Shown one piece after another: positions 35,800 to 47,242 of a DNA stretch of 64,000 bases. The position numbers and the translations under genes are program-made. Positions within the stretch are counted from its first letter, which is position 1. Each line of letters opens with the position of its first letter. The DNA lies in contig CM063109.1 of assembly GCA_031841125.1 (NCBI GenBank), forward strand, positions 69,074,914 through 69,138,913. The letters run 5' to 3'. The stretch comes from Acanthococcus lagerstroemiae. Its lineage: Eukaryota; Arthropoda; Insecta; Hemiptera; Eriococcidae. The notes below the pieces were generated by a model. That model saw nothing but the letters and a program-made list of their open reading frames with translations. It was not told the DNA's origin and ran no database searches.

Positions 35800-37990
35800 A
35801 GTCTTAAAAAAATTTTGATAAGTCTTAAGCAGGTCCGGTTGCGGGCTGGAGCACTTTAGCCCCTTCGGATATTGCCCAAAAAAGGCCCTCAAATAGTTAT
35901 TTCTTTCATGTTCCCTTTCTATTTCTATGTTACTTCAAATTATGTAATTTATCAGTTCTTCTGCCTCAATAATATAAACATTTTGACCTCATGTTCTCAC
36001 AGCGACCCAGCATGATTCAGGCTCCCTCTGGAAATTCCGGATCCATAATCCACTCCTGAGCAGGTCTAAGCAATCTGAAAGTCTCCCACGTAAATTAGTC
36101 TAAAATGTGTTCATCAATTCTATAAGATTTTCAATGATTCTCAACTCTTAAGAGTCTATGTAGTCTTAATGGAATCTTGTAAAAATTAGACAAATTTTAA
36201 TCATGACCAGAAGAGTTACAGAGAGTAGTCATGAGTCAAGATTTGGCGTACAGCGAGACCTTTGAAGGGTAGGAGGAGTAAGAGGAGGTAGCAATACCCC
36301 AATCTGAGGAATAACAGTCCAAAAATCCTGGGCAAGCAAAAAAACAGCTTCCCATTTGCACAACTTTTGCCGGTCGACAAACTAAATTTGTCAAAAATGC
36401 GGGATAATGCCAAAGAAGCTCACTGTCTGAGGGGAGAAGCTGCCCCGCACCTCCAGCTTAGCAGACTTATAGTCTTGAGAAGTCTTGAAGGGTCATAATG
36501 AGCCTTAAAGAATTTTGATCGCGGAACCAGTTAAAATGAAATTTGGAAAATCTCGAAAAGGTTTAGTCTTGAAGCTTTTAAAAATAAGTTTAGAAGGATA
36601 TCTTAAAGGACCTTCATCATTAAAGAGAAATGGTCACAAATGATTCTTAAAAAGTGGAAAGAGTGTTGAGCAGTATTAAACTAGTTTTAAAGGGTCTTCA
36701 GTAAGTCCAAAAGTTTTGAAAATCTTTAAATAGTCACTCTTTATGGAGTATAAAGAATCTTAAAAAACTTTGGAAGAGTTCGAGAAAAAGTCTAGAATAT
36801 TACAAGAGTTGAACAAAAATTTGGAAAAATCTTGAAGGGCCTTCAATAAATAAAAAAAAGTCTGAATAAATACTAAGCAAGTCTTGAAGAAGCATGAAGA
36901 ATTTTATCTTCAGGCTTGGAAGAGTGTTACAAAGGTTTTGGCAAGTTCAGAAAATTCTTAAACATGTTTAAACAAATTTGGAAGAGAACTTCAAACAAGT
37001 CTCGAATAAGTCTTCGAGAAACTGAAACAGTCTTTAACATGTCCTGAAATACTCTCGAAAAGTCTTAAAACCAACTAAGGGATTCCTAAATGGTACTAAA
37101 TAGCTGCTAAAAAGTTTTGAAATGTCCTGAATGAAAATTGAAAAGTATTGCAAAGTCTGAACCAGTATGGAAGAGTTTAAACAGCAAGTCTGGAAGAGTC
37201 TTAAAGAGTCTAAAAGAATTTCAAAGCGCCTTAAACCAACTAGAGAAGCCTTAAATAGTCCCGAATGATTTTCGTGAAATTTTAAAGAATCTTAAATGAG
37301 TCTCGAAGAGTTTTGAACAATTTTAATCAAATATGGAAGAATTTAGGTGTGACGTATCCTAGAAAGATCTGAGCAGTCTTAAATAAATCTACATATAGAA
37401 GCGTCACACGAGTAATAAGTTTCAAGTTTAAAAGGACCTCGAATTGAAAAGATTTTAAAAAGTCTCAACAAATCTGGAAGCGTTTTAAGAACCCTTCTGA
37501 AGGACTCTCACGAGGTTCCAGAGGATCCTAAATAAGTCTTGACGAAGCCTAAGCGAGTGTAGAAGTCTTGAACGGCCTCAAGAAATCTGAAGTAATTTTA
37601 AAGAATCTGAAACAAGTTCATCTCAGTGGCATAGTCAGGAATTTTCCAAGGGCGGAGGATCAGCAAAATTTTTGGAGGGTATACCGAATGTGAAATGTAT
37701 GTTTTCACATTGTCGTATCAGTATATATTATGCTTCTCAACTTCAATTATGCATCTGAATTTAAATTTAATTTCGCGCGTTCACTGTGATACTGCTAGCT
37801 TATAAAAATCCTCAACTCAGGGGAAGGGGATCCCCCTGGCTACGCCACTGAACAAGTTGGAATGATTTTTACAGACTCATTTTGAACTGTTTTTAAATAA
37901 TCGAAAAGACGCTTAATAATTCTTTTAACGGTCTCGTAGGATCTCAAAGAGCCTCGATCAAATCCAAAAGAATCTTGAAAAGCACTACAT
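35800..37990 (+). repeat. Strand-biased low-complexity tract rich in AGTCTTGAA/AGTCTTAAA
   Basis: For about 2 kb the plus strand carries dozens of agtct(t/g/c)(g)aa words, mostly with flanking aa and gag, at irregular 10-40-bp intervals and almost none in the opposite orientation. Densest from 36.45 to 37.6 kb. A weaker tract of the same composition lies at 0.89-1.07 kb. It is split by a hAT-like MITE at 37619-37850. No fixed repeat unit and no coding signal. Confidence 0.7.
37619..37850. mobile_element. hAT-like MITE with perfect 8-bp target duplication
   Basis: The element is flanked by AACAAGTT at 37611-37618 and 37851-37858. It begins catctCAGTGGCATAGTC and ends GGCTACGCCACTG, so the terminal CAGTGGC(A/G)TAG is inverted at the far end, with five extra bases at the left. 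The 8-bp duplication and CAG/CTG-type ends fit hAT transposons. 232 bp, no reading frame. It interrupts the AGTCT-rich tract, so it is younger than that tract. Confidence 0.85.
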
Positions 37991-38469
37991 TTACAATTAA
38001 GTGTTATACGGGACAGATGTCCTGGATCAGCTGAAAATAGCGCCCAAAGAAGAGTAGGGAAAAATGAGTATGAAAGAAGGAATGCAAGATGACGCAAATT
38101 AGAAAGAGACGAAGGAACGACGAATAATTTTTTTGACACTTGTGCGGAAAACACCTCGTATGATATCCACGCTGGTCGCTGCTTACATGTAATTCCGTAT
38201 TTTCTGAGAACGACAAGAAAAATATTGCACCTAGCTCCGGAGTAGGTATGCATCTGTACACACAGGCCAATCTTCATTTTCGATTGCAAAGTTGGATGGA
38301 GAGGCGTCACAAAACAGGGTCTCAATTCAATAACTGTAGTTTCCTTTTGAGTAAAAATAAAAAAATTATAATATTCAAAAAAAAAAAAAAGCTGGGACGT
38401 TCCATCAACTTTAGATTTTCAAACATGAGAACACATCAAATGCAGTACCGAAATGGGGGGAGGGGAGGT

Positions 38470-38970
38470 TAAGGTCGCTGATTTCAAATATCCAGTCAGA
38501 TGTTCGATTCAATCCCCCGATTCGGGCTAAAAAGTTCAAAGTTCACGTATGAAATGGACAAAATTAACCTGTTTTATTGAAAAATCAAACTAAATATTTT
38601 AAAAATGGGGTTTCTCGGATCATTGATTTCAAAGTTTGTATCTGATTTTTTGATCCAGCATACATTTAACCCTCTTGGTCCATTTCAACTAGGAAATTAA
38701 AATTTTGAAACCCGAACAGAGATCGAATTCAGAAATTTATCCAGTTTCCGAAATCAGTGTTTTTTTATACTTCGTTTTATCGGACGAAAAAAGAAATCAA
38801 TCCACTTTTGCCCATTTCACGAGTAAAATTTGGATTTGGAGCGAGAAGTCGGAGTCGAATCAAAAGACTTGACGAGATACTCAAAATTAACGACACAAAA
38901 CCCCGATTTTGATACTTTGTTTGATGGATCATTTCAGCCTCCCTTTTGGATGGACGAGAGCATTTTTTCA
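38470..38970. repeat. AAAAATCGGA-family units with an orientation switch
   Basis: From about 38.58 to 38.66 kb the unit runs on the minus strand (ggggtttctcggatcattga then tgattttttgatccag). From about 38.82 to 38.92 kb it runs on the plus strand (aaatttggatttggagcg, gaatcaaaagacttgacgag, aaccccgattttgatac). The switch lies near 38.7 kb. Confidence 0.55.
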
Positions 38971-41367
38971 CTCAAAAAGAAATTATACGTTACGAAATGA
39001 AGATCCTGCTTGTCGCACTTTGATCCGACTTCTCGATTAAGAAATAAAAATGGGAATGCATTTCATGGATACCTTTTATACAGTGAAAATAATTCTTGTT
39101 GTGTTGTAGCCCACGACTCCAGTTCCAGCGGCAAATTTACAAATAATTATTATATTTCACTATTATTTCTTTATGGTCTTGATACGTACTATTTTTGGGG
39201 AGTGGACGAGAGAAATTTTCTAATGATCTGTCAAGCCGTCTTATATCTTTGGCCACATGAAGTAACACGTTTTGCTGATTGTCAATTGGTTGATGAAACA
39301 CTTTGGGAACTCTCGGCTCTGTAATTAGGGATTTGGCTCATACGTTCATGTACTGTTAGTTCGTTTTTTCCTGTGTTGAAGTCGTACCATCTATACTGCT
39401 GAAACCCTCGCAACCCCGAAAGGCGTCCTCAGTGTTTTCTCTCTATAAATTTACAGCACTTTCCGTACCTAATGTGTTATTGGACGAGCAGCAAACATAC
39501 TCGTATCGTTTACTCGCGTAATTAAAAGCCATAACTGCTCAAATCGCGACTCAACGAGCTCGTAATTAAAATTTACGATGTTTAACGTGTTCACTAAACG
39601 TTTATCGCGCATTTTTATTTAGCCCATTTAAAACACACTAACATCTAATCGTCTGCGATGAGTACAATTTTGTTGAAATCATCCGTTGATCGTAAATTAT
39701 CGGCGCGACACGACTGCGTGTGCGTCGATCAGAACGAAAAACCCGATTGAGAAAATGCGAAGACTCTCGTACGGCGGAACATCGAACATAAAGTCGTAAA
39801 AATTCGAATAAATAAAAATTGGAGTTTTGTATGGTCGAAGATAACAAGAATAGGTTGGTGCTGTATGGTAGATTTTTTAATTAATTCGTTCGAACGCGTT
39901 TTATTGGCGCTGGCATCGGCGACCAATAGGAAGGAACAAAGATGTAAATACATGAACTAGAATGAGGTCGGTGACCAGTTGAATGACAAAGTGACAAGAT
40001 GCGTGGTTATGACATTCAAATGCCAACGTGGTTATCCTAATGGTACAAGTGGCAGTTTCCGATGCCGAATAGAATTCACGAATACAGAGAACAGAGAGAT
40101 AATTGCGACAGATGTAAATTTCTGTATGTACTGAAAACCTGGTTTCCACCGCCAAAAGAACTATAAGATTTGTCTAGATCGCTTTCATTCTGCATCCATC
40201 AGTAGAGGGAAGACAAGCAACCTAGAAGCTGGACACAAACTCTCCTAGACCCAAGAAGAAGCCGGAAGAAGGAAGACTTCGATAGCTCAGTTTTTACCTA
40301 TTAGAATTTTCCAGAAAATTGGCAAATAAATGCAAAAATTTCCGGATAACTGAAACTTGGACTGTTCGGCCAGTTGTGCATAATAACTAAAAGTCTCCAC
40401 GATTCCAACGGAACTTGGCTTAGTGGGCGACGTAGCTCTCCAAATTCAATAATTTCTCGATAAGTTTATTAATATAGACTTTATTAAAAAGTGTTTCAAA
40501 GAAAAGACATTGCTCCTTCCATTTTATTTCGGGACTCTTTTGAAATTTTTTCGATACGGCAGCTAAAGGAGTGCTGAAAATGATCCTTTACACTATAATG
40601 CATTAACACCGGTTTTATGGAAGAAATATTTGAATTTTTGATATTTTTCTGTCACAAAAGTTTTGTGAGCAGTAAGACTACTAATTACCCCAAGACTGTT
40701 TTTCTACCTCCCCTTTACTAATTTCTGACCCCCTCCTCCCACCTACAATCAACACCTGAGGGAGTAAAAGGATATCTAAAAATCTAGGATATCAATAAAC
40801 GTAATGTGGGTCTCATTGCATAGGTTCTAAAAATGTTACTGAACTCATTTTTAGTAATTATTCGACCCCACAACTTGCCGAGTATGGTATCTGAAGAGAC
40901 GAAATAATATTTCTGAGCAAATGCATTACGAGTTGCTAAACTCATCTCACGACAATATTTCAACTCCAACCCATGTCCTATTGCATCAAGTGGGAGAAGA
41001 GTTTACGCGTGATAACACAAAGAAGCTCAATATGGTTGCCACTTCTAAAAAGTGGTCGGCGGTTTGATACAACTTTAACAAATTTCACGTCTGAAGCTCA
41101 AGAAATAATTGAAGACAGAATGCAGTAGTTATCAGAATTAGACGATTCACATTGTGTAGTCTATTCGCTTCCTGACTCGTCCTTCCTCCACCACAGATAT
41201 TACAAATTGCTAATTGGAGTTCAAATATTGTCCAACAGTTTAACAACACTCAAATCCCTAGTACCTACATTATACCCAAAATACTTGTGAATCCCCTTTC
41301 CCACATTCTCCCATTGTAGATACAACTAGTTGCGAGTGGAGGATATTTGATGGGGCGTATGGCGATG

Positions 41368-41431
41368 CTCGCGTGCCAAATTTACTTCCCAGACACCGCA
41401 CTCCTGGCCCCCGGAAACTACCCTTTCGAGT
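41368..41431 (-). repeat. Short dispersed repeat core, inverted copy at 52391-52452
   Basis: Reverse-complemented, this stretch reads cgatactcgaaagggtagtt then tccggggg and gtgcggtgtctgggaag. The 52.4-kb copy reads cgatacacgaaagggtagtt, tccgtag and gtgcggtgtttgggaag. Similarity ends sharply on both sides. Confidence 0.65.
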
Positions 41432-42656
41432 ATCGCATAAGATATTACAAACAAATGAATTCAACGACCTACAAAACCTGCAGAATGATATCCGTACATT
41501 ATACCTACTCATGAGCGTGAATATTTAAAAACCGCCCTGACCCACACTCTCACGCTGTGGATGCGAAAGATTTTAGATAATGAAAAAAATAATGCCGAAA
41601 ATGAGTTTGGCAACTTTCAAAATTTATAAAATGATATCCATAAAGCTCATAATATTAGAAGTAATCATCCTCTCCCTTCAACAGATCCCGTAATAGGCTA
41701 AACCTCTTTCTTGCTCCTTTAAATGCTGCATTCTAAAAGTTAGGTCAAATTACGTATTTAAAACATTCTTCTCATTTTTTTCTTTTTTTAATTTATTCTA
41801 CAAATGAACCGAATTGACATTTTCTATGAAAAATAAAAACACGAAAAAGAAGTTAAATGAATGCGTGGAAAGTTGATGAGTTCTACAAAGAAAGAAATTT
41901 GGTAAACAAAAACAGTGAAAAATAAAAAGCATTAAGTAGATACGGTATGACTCACATATCTGGACTTCACATAACTTATCCTAAGTTTTCAAATTCTCAC
42001 TTTTCACTTGCCCTTCCTTTTCCTAAATTTTAAATTATATACTTAATTAAAAACCTTTCGATTAAAAAATCTAGTTGATAAATGGATTGGATGCACACGA
42101 ACATTGGAAACACGAAAAGAAGCATTTGTAAAATACGCGAAACGTTGATGACATTCCACTTTTCACATACCCCACTGTACTAAATTTAAAAGTATTTTCC
42201 AAATTTGATTTTTTTCGTAAATTTTTGATTATGTGAAATTTGAATTATCTGGAATCCACCGTCTCGGTTATTTTATTATTTTTTTAAACCCCAGAATGTT
42301 TTACATTTTTTTTAAATTTTGTGGTTTTACTACATTTTGATCTATACCTGATGTAGAAGTCTAGTGCGCACTGACCCATCAGCTTACAACCTCCTGCCTA
42401 TCTGAGAGCAAACGTGGAGCTTTCACTAACGTAGCGAGAGAAATAATTTTCTGTACTGCTGGCTTATTTTGTGCGTAAAAAGTTGGCTGAAATGAGTATT
42501 TTGACAAATATGTACATCATTATTACTGCGTATGATTTAGCTATAGGAAGCAAATGAAATGATAAAAAAGACAATGCCCCCCCCCCCCGAAATTTGCAAA
42601 TAATACCTAATAATTGTAAGAATTTTTCGTCTCTTATTTGAATTTTTAACATATAG

Positions 42657-42888
42657 GTATTACATGTGAGTAGCCTAAAATCACAACTCACTTTTGCCAT
42701 TTCACTTCAAGGGCGCAAATAGGCAAAATACTGTACACAGGTGTAGGAATATCTGCTGTGCCTGTGGACGTGGAGTATATTATACACACTCCACGTTCGC
42801 AGGCCCGTGTACTGTATTTTGCCTATTTGCGCCCTTGAAGTGAAATGGCAAAAGTGAGTTTTGATTTTAGGCTACTCATATATAATAC
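42657..42888. repeat. 232-bp near-perfect palindrome (fold-back element)
   Basis: The left arm from gtattacatgtgagtagcc through gggcgcaaataggcaaaata is repeated inverted to the right, ending at aatac (42888), with only a few mismatches over ~80 bp. A second inner stem pairs gcctgtggacgtggagt with actccacgttcgcaggc. A ~20-bp stretch on the left side has no partner. It could be a fold-back MITE or a replication-derived inverted duplication. No target duplication was seen. Confidence 0.85.
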
Positions 42889-42949
42889 ATGTGATTGATG
42901 AAAAATATTTATCAACCATTGACTTTCCTCAATAGCTGTCAAACTGGAG

Positions 42950-43440
42950 GTAAGGTGTTTATTTCTGTGACCTTTCTTTTTTTCTCAATCTATCGTTAAC
43001 TCTCGTTTGTTTTCCTGTCCACTTTTGTTTTTGCTCTTTCTTATTTAGCAGTTCGGTTTGAATTGCTTTGTTTTTTACGTTTTATTTCATTATTCATCGT
43101 GCTGTTTTGGCTTATAATTTTCCTGTCAAATTTCAGTACGTTAGTTTCGCTTTCTGTTTCATATTTTGTTTTTATTTAGTTTCTCTTACATTGTTTTGTC
43201 ATTTCTCTTTGGTTTTCTACTGTTCTCCAATTTTAGTCTCGGGTTTTCTGTTCTGTTGTAGTTCTATCTTTTTTATTTGTCATATTATTTTCGGCTTCAT
43301 TTTATTTTCGATGTTCAATGTTGTTCTCTTTGCTTGCATTAATTTGTTCTGATTTCTCTCCATCAACACACTCTTTATCTTTTTGCTACGTCGAAGTAAT
43401 TTTTTTCCTTTACTGTTTTTTTTTTTTTTTTTTTTAAATT
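42950..43440 (+). repeat. T-rich, A-poor strand-asymmetric tract
   Basis: About 490 bp dominated by tttt, ttgttt, tttct and ttcttt words on the plus strand, closing with a 21-nt T run near 43417. On the gene's sense (minus) strand it is A-rich. Open frames across it (for example 43068-43352) are just phenylalanine/valine-rich translations of this composition. Confidence 0.65.
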
Positions 43441-43534
43441 TTCCAGTGGTAATGGCCCTTTTTGCGCTCGCGCCGTCCAGCGCATATAGCAGCTGGGTAA
43501 TGATTTTTCATTTTTTTTGTACCATGCATATTCT

Positions 43535-43896
43535 CAGTGGCGCAACCAAGGGGGTGCATGGGGGTAATGCACCCCCAAAATTCTCAAAAAAAAAATAGGT
43601 ACCATAAGCTTACAAGTTGACGAGTTGACAACTGAAATAAATTCGATATGGAAACATGGAAACAGAAATGTTTAATTTTATGTTGTTTGTATCTCCACGT
43701 ATCGCGTTGTCTTAGCATTGTCCGGTTTTCAAGGACAGGTGATTGTATGTGTTAAGCCAAATTCGACTGTTAAACAAGGTAAAAATAAAAGGTTGAGTTT
43801 TGTACTAATTTTTTTACCCCCCCCCCCAAATGGGTAGGTACCAAGTCAACTCGAAATTTTAGCCCCCCGTAAAGAAAATTTCTGATTGCGCCACTA
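43535..43896. mobile_element. hAT-like MITE with perfect 8-bp target duplication
   Basis: Begins CAGTGGCGCAACCAAGG and ends TTGCGCCACTA, so the ends are inverted apart from the last base. Flanked by CATATTCT at 43527-43534 and 43897-43904. 362 bp, with C/G runs just inside the right end and no reading frame. The ends resemble the MITE at 37.6 kb, so they probably belong to one family group. Confidence 0.9.
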
Positions 43897-45412
43897 CATA
43901 TTCTGTTCGAGAAAAATAAATTGAAATTGGAATTTTTTGGACACAAGAAGGCCCCTAATTACTCGAAGCCCCTGATCCCGCTAGGTCCATGTATTAATAC
44001 GGACCTGGACTAAGTATACTCAACTGACCAACTATATCAAATTTCAGGTTTCCAAGATTTTGCATTTATTTCTTTCCTAATTTTACTGGAATACTAACCA
44101 CAGTGATGTAAAGATACCTTGCTCAACTCTTTATTTCCAGATTGAATGAATCTGAATCAGCTGTTTTCGGTTCTCATACAATCCGTAGTCGGAAAAGTTA
44201 ACATCACCGTGTCGAAAATATGAAGAAGAAAGAAAAAACGATGAGACCGTCTCGTCGGAGTAAGTTCAACAGATAGCGTTCTTGGGCATGGAGACTAGGG
44301 GGTGGCTGGCGTAATGAGGCTTCCTCTCGGTCGTAAAAACGAATGAGAAAACGTCACCGCGCAACGTCTAAAAGATCATTTTCGTTCAGTTGAACATATA
44401 AATCAAAACATCGTTTGATCTCTGTCTTTTCAAATTAGAATACGCCCAAGTTTTGAAAATTAAAAATTCGTCTTCGATGAATTTTTCTTGTTAGCCCGTC
44501 CATCGTATCTAATGGCGTGCCGGTATCATCGCATTTGATCTGCGCGTTCGGCCAGACAAATAATGCCGAGGAGGTCCGCTGCCCATGCTCTGTGGCGACG
44601 GATCCAGCGATACCCGAATACTGATCTAATCATTCGTTTCTTTCAGTTAAACTCGGTGAAAAGTGCGTCCGGTTGAGGATTCTCTCTGTTACTCGACGCC
44701 ATTCTTTCCTCCCCCCCCCCATTTTTGTGCTCGTTTCCGGAGAAAATGACGGACCGCGAACGCGAGTCTCCATTTTTGTGCTTTGACTCGCAGACACACA
44801 CACGTGCTGCGCAGTGCCCTCGACTAGTACGGGATCAAATCAAAATTGCGTATTGTCGTACAGTGACAGGCTGTGCACATGATCAGCTGGTCTGATTATC
44901 AATCACCCCTTGAATGTAACGCGCTTCAAAAAGTAGCACATTCATAGGCAAAATTTCCAGATCGAAGAATGAAAACAGATCAATGATCTAGACATGGCTA
45001 GGTTTCGGAAACAACCCCCCCCCCCCTCTTCCAAGTGTCTGCTTGAAGTAGTCAGATTTTTTTAAGCATAAAAAGAAAAATAGGCGGGCGAAACAAACAA
45101 CAGTGGAAACATGTTCAAATCTTATTTTACTTGAATTATATCCTCCGAAATTGGTTCAGTTTATGCCAGTGCTTTTCTCTCAGTGGAGATCCAAGGAGCA
45201 ACTCTAAGAAGAGCCATTCAGGATGCATATAACTTAATTATTTCTACCCCAACCAGGGATGAGAAATCAATAACAAAAACTTATTTTCTGGCTTCCGGCT
45301 ACCCAAAATTAATAAAGCTTCCGGCTTCCTTCTAAAATTAAAAAACTACAATTTCTCCGGCTTCGGGCTCCCGGCTATTGGCTACCAAGTATCAACTGCC
45401 CCCCTTCTTTCA

Positions 45413-45459
45413 CTTTCTCTCTCTCTCTGTCACACACACACACACACACACACACACAT
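45413..45459 (+). repeat. Compound (CT)n(CA)n microsatellite
   Basis: tctctctctctctgt is followed by 14 CA units at 45431-45458. Confidence 0.95.
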
Positions 45460-45628
45460 TTCTTGACAAGGTTCGTTAAAATTATAATTTTACAGAAGAG
45501 CGTCTTAAAGATAATGCGCCTAAACCTGGATTGTACATATAAGGTACCATTTTAGATGTCAAAATAATGTACTAGTAGACACTTTACGATACTTGTGTGA
45601 TAGTTCACTGGAAAAAGGTCGTAAATAA

Positions 45629-46089
45629 CACTACTGAACAAAATGAAATTTTTTGCTTGCACAACGCATTTAAGGAGGTGATTCTTGAGTACTTTTCAAC
45701 GCTGAATACAGTGGCGTCGGCCGTTTTTCTGTATCACGTCTAGTTTTTCTGATCAGAAACTATAAAAAATTCAACTAAATGTGTTCAAAAAGAGGTTTAG
45801 GAACTGAATGTGGTCATACTGATTCGTGTTGTTGTGTGTTGCGGTCGTGTGTAGTGGTGTGTATTCCGTCTGTTTGTTTTCTGTTGTTGTGGTCTGATAA
45901 CACTGATAATATCAGTCAGTGGTACCGCTTATTCCAATGGAAAAACAAAATGGAAACGAATTTCAGTCGTTCAGAACTCCGAATTGTGACGTGATAGAGA
46001 AAAATGGGTCGCAGTATCGTGTTCAGCGTTAAAAAGTACCTCAGAATCACCTGTCGAAATGCGTTGTGCAAAATAGTTGTTCAGTAGTG
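45629..46089. mobile_element. CACTA-like MITE with long TIRs and TAA target duplication
   Basis: Starts CACTACTGAAC, ends GTTCAGTAGTG, and is flanked by TAA on both sides (45626-45628, 46090-46092). The inverted repeats continue for more than 100 bp with indels: both arms contain cacaacgcattt, aggtgattct and aacgctgaa(t/c)ac, then tttttct(g/c)tatcacgt. The CACTA terminus plus 3-bp duplication fits the CACTA (EnSpm) superfamily. No transposase; 461 bp. Confidence 0.85.
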
Positions 46090-46719
46090 TAATTATCCTA
46101 AACGACAAAAAGCAGAAGTCACAAATCACAAGAAGCTGATTAAGAACCGAAAAGCAATTGGCTTCTCTACCGGCTACTAACTTCCACTATTTTGGCTTCT
46201 CAGGTTTCGACTTCTTAAAATTTTGCTCAAAACTGGCTGACAGTCGGCTTCCGGCTGACTTCTCATCTTTGACCTCAAAGATTGGGATCATTTTTTGCCT
46301 CTTGATGATAACCCATCACTTGGAGTTTTGAGTAATTTGCTCCAACTACTGACTCTCTTCTTATTAACACTGAAAATGGAGGTCCCCTCCGAAGTGAGTT
46401 GTCTAATTTTTTCAGCTCTCTTAATTCTCGACAGGGCGACAATTTTCGGAGGATTTTCAACGTTCATCACAAAAGCATCCAGCTGTTTCCTTTAAGGAGT
46501 GAAGTGAAGCAACTGTCAACCAGGAGCTAAAACCTTTTAGCCGTAATCCGAAAATAGACATATTTTTTATGGGCAGGGGTGAGTGCAGGGATGTGGTTGT
46601 GAAGACTTTTGTCCACAGTCTAGCTGCCCATTTCTCCCTCTTTAATTACCCCTGTCGGCTAACCCCTTCCCACAACCCATTAATGATCCCTATTGAAATT
46701 ATTATGTTTGTTGTTATTC

Positions 46720-46722
<3 letters not shown>

Positions 46723-46805
<83 letters not shown>
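46723..46805 (+). repeat. (TC)n microsatellite, 83 bp
   Basis: An uninterrupted TC run. The open frames through it (Ser-Leu on plus, Glu-Arg on minus) are artefacts of the repeat. Confidence 0.98.
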
Positions 46806-46809
<4 letters not shown>

Positions 46810-47100
46810 GTACCTTTTTAAAATAATACGTGTACTTTGTATTTTTCACCAAGTTCCCACCTACCTTGACTTCACGTGTGTAAGGCTGTTTAAGAAAAAA
46901 GTTGGTCCGAAACAGCCAAAAAAATTGAATTCGGAGGTCGGATAGGGCTAAAAATGCGTCTAGGAATAAGAATAGAGTGCGAAATTTCGTAGAAAAAAAC
47001 TGAAATTTTTCCACGGCCCAATACAAATAACGAGTTAAAAGGAACGTTATACTTAACTAACGGGTTAGTTCGATTTTACCATATAATTATTTTCTTCTAA

Positions 47101-47242
47101 ATATTTGGATGCTGTTAAGCGTAAAGGAACTAACCAGCAACAATTTTGAAAAATTCTTCTTTTTACGCTTTTTCTACAATACTAATAACTCATTTAGTTT
47201 ACATGTTAGTTGGTTCCCTTATGCTTAACAGCGTCCATATAT
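47101..47242. repeat. Inverted repeat, 35-bp arms, possible small MITE
   Basis: The left arm (47101-47135, beginning atatttggatgctgttaagc) matches the reverse complement of 47208-47242 at 29 of 35 positions. The spacer is ~70 bp. A separate aactaac-ggg-ttagtt palindrome lies at about 47055. No clear target duplication. Confidence 0.65.

Larger units (their letters stand above)
38000..42656. other. Noncoding stretch
   Basis: No supported gene. 38.47-38.97 kb carries AAAAATCGGA-family units in two orientations. 39.5-40.15 kb is CpG-containing and less repetitive. 40.79-41.7 kb contains diverged gaactcatttttag-type units. 41368-41431 is a short repeat shared inverted with 52.4 kb. 41.75-42.35 kb is AT-rich with no recognisable feature. 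Confidence 0.6.
45254..46271. mobile_element. Probable hAT-like element (CAGGGATGAGAA ends) carrying a nested insertion
   Basis: Left end CAGGGATGAGAAATC, right end ACTTCTCATCTTTG, which are inverted with about two mismatches in the last positions. The flanks accccaac and acctcaaa agree at six of eight positions, an eroded 8-bp duplication. Inside both ends are ggcttccggct/agccgg-type words. The middle is interrupted by a CACTA-like element and a (CT)(CA) microsatellite. Confidence 0.55.

Noticed and set aside
37840..38325. 161-codon minus-strand frame, the longest in the window.
   Set aside because: It starts outside and runs into the low-complexity AGTCTT tract, shows no domain, and overlaps a frame in another register with equally plausible residues.
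43068..43352. Phe/Val/Ile-rich 94-codon frame that looks like a membrane protein.
   Set aside because: It follows from the T-rich composition of the tract; all three frames are hydrophobic and no conserved domain is visible.
46569..47026. Open frames encoding Ser-Leu repeats (plus) and Glu-Arg repeats (minus).
   Set aside because: They are translations of the (TC)n microsatellite and carry no other coding signal.
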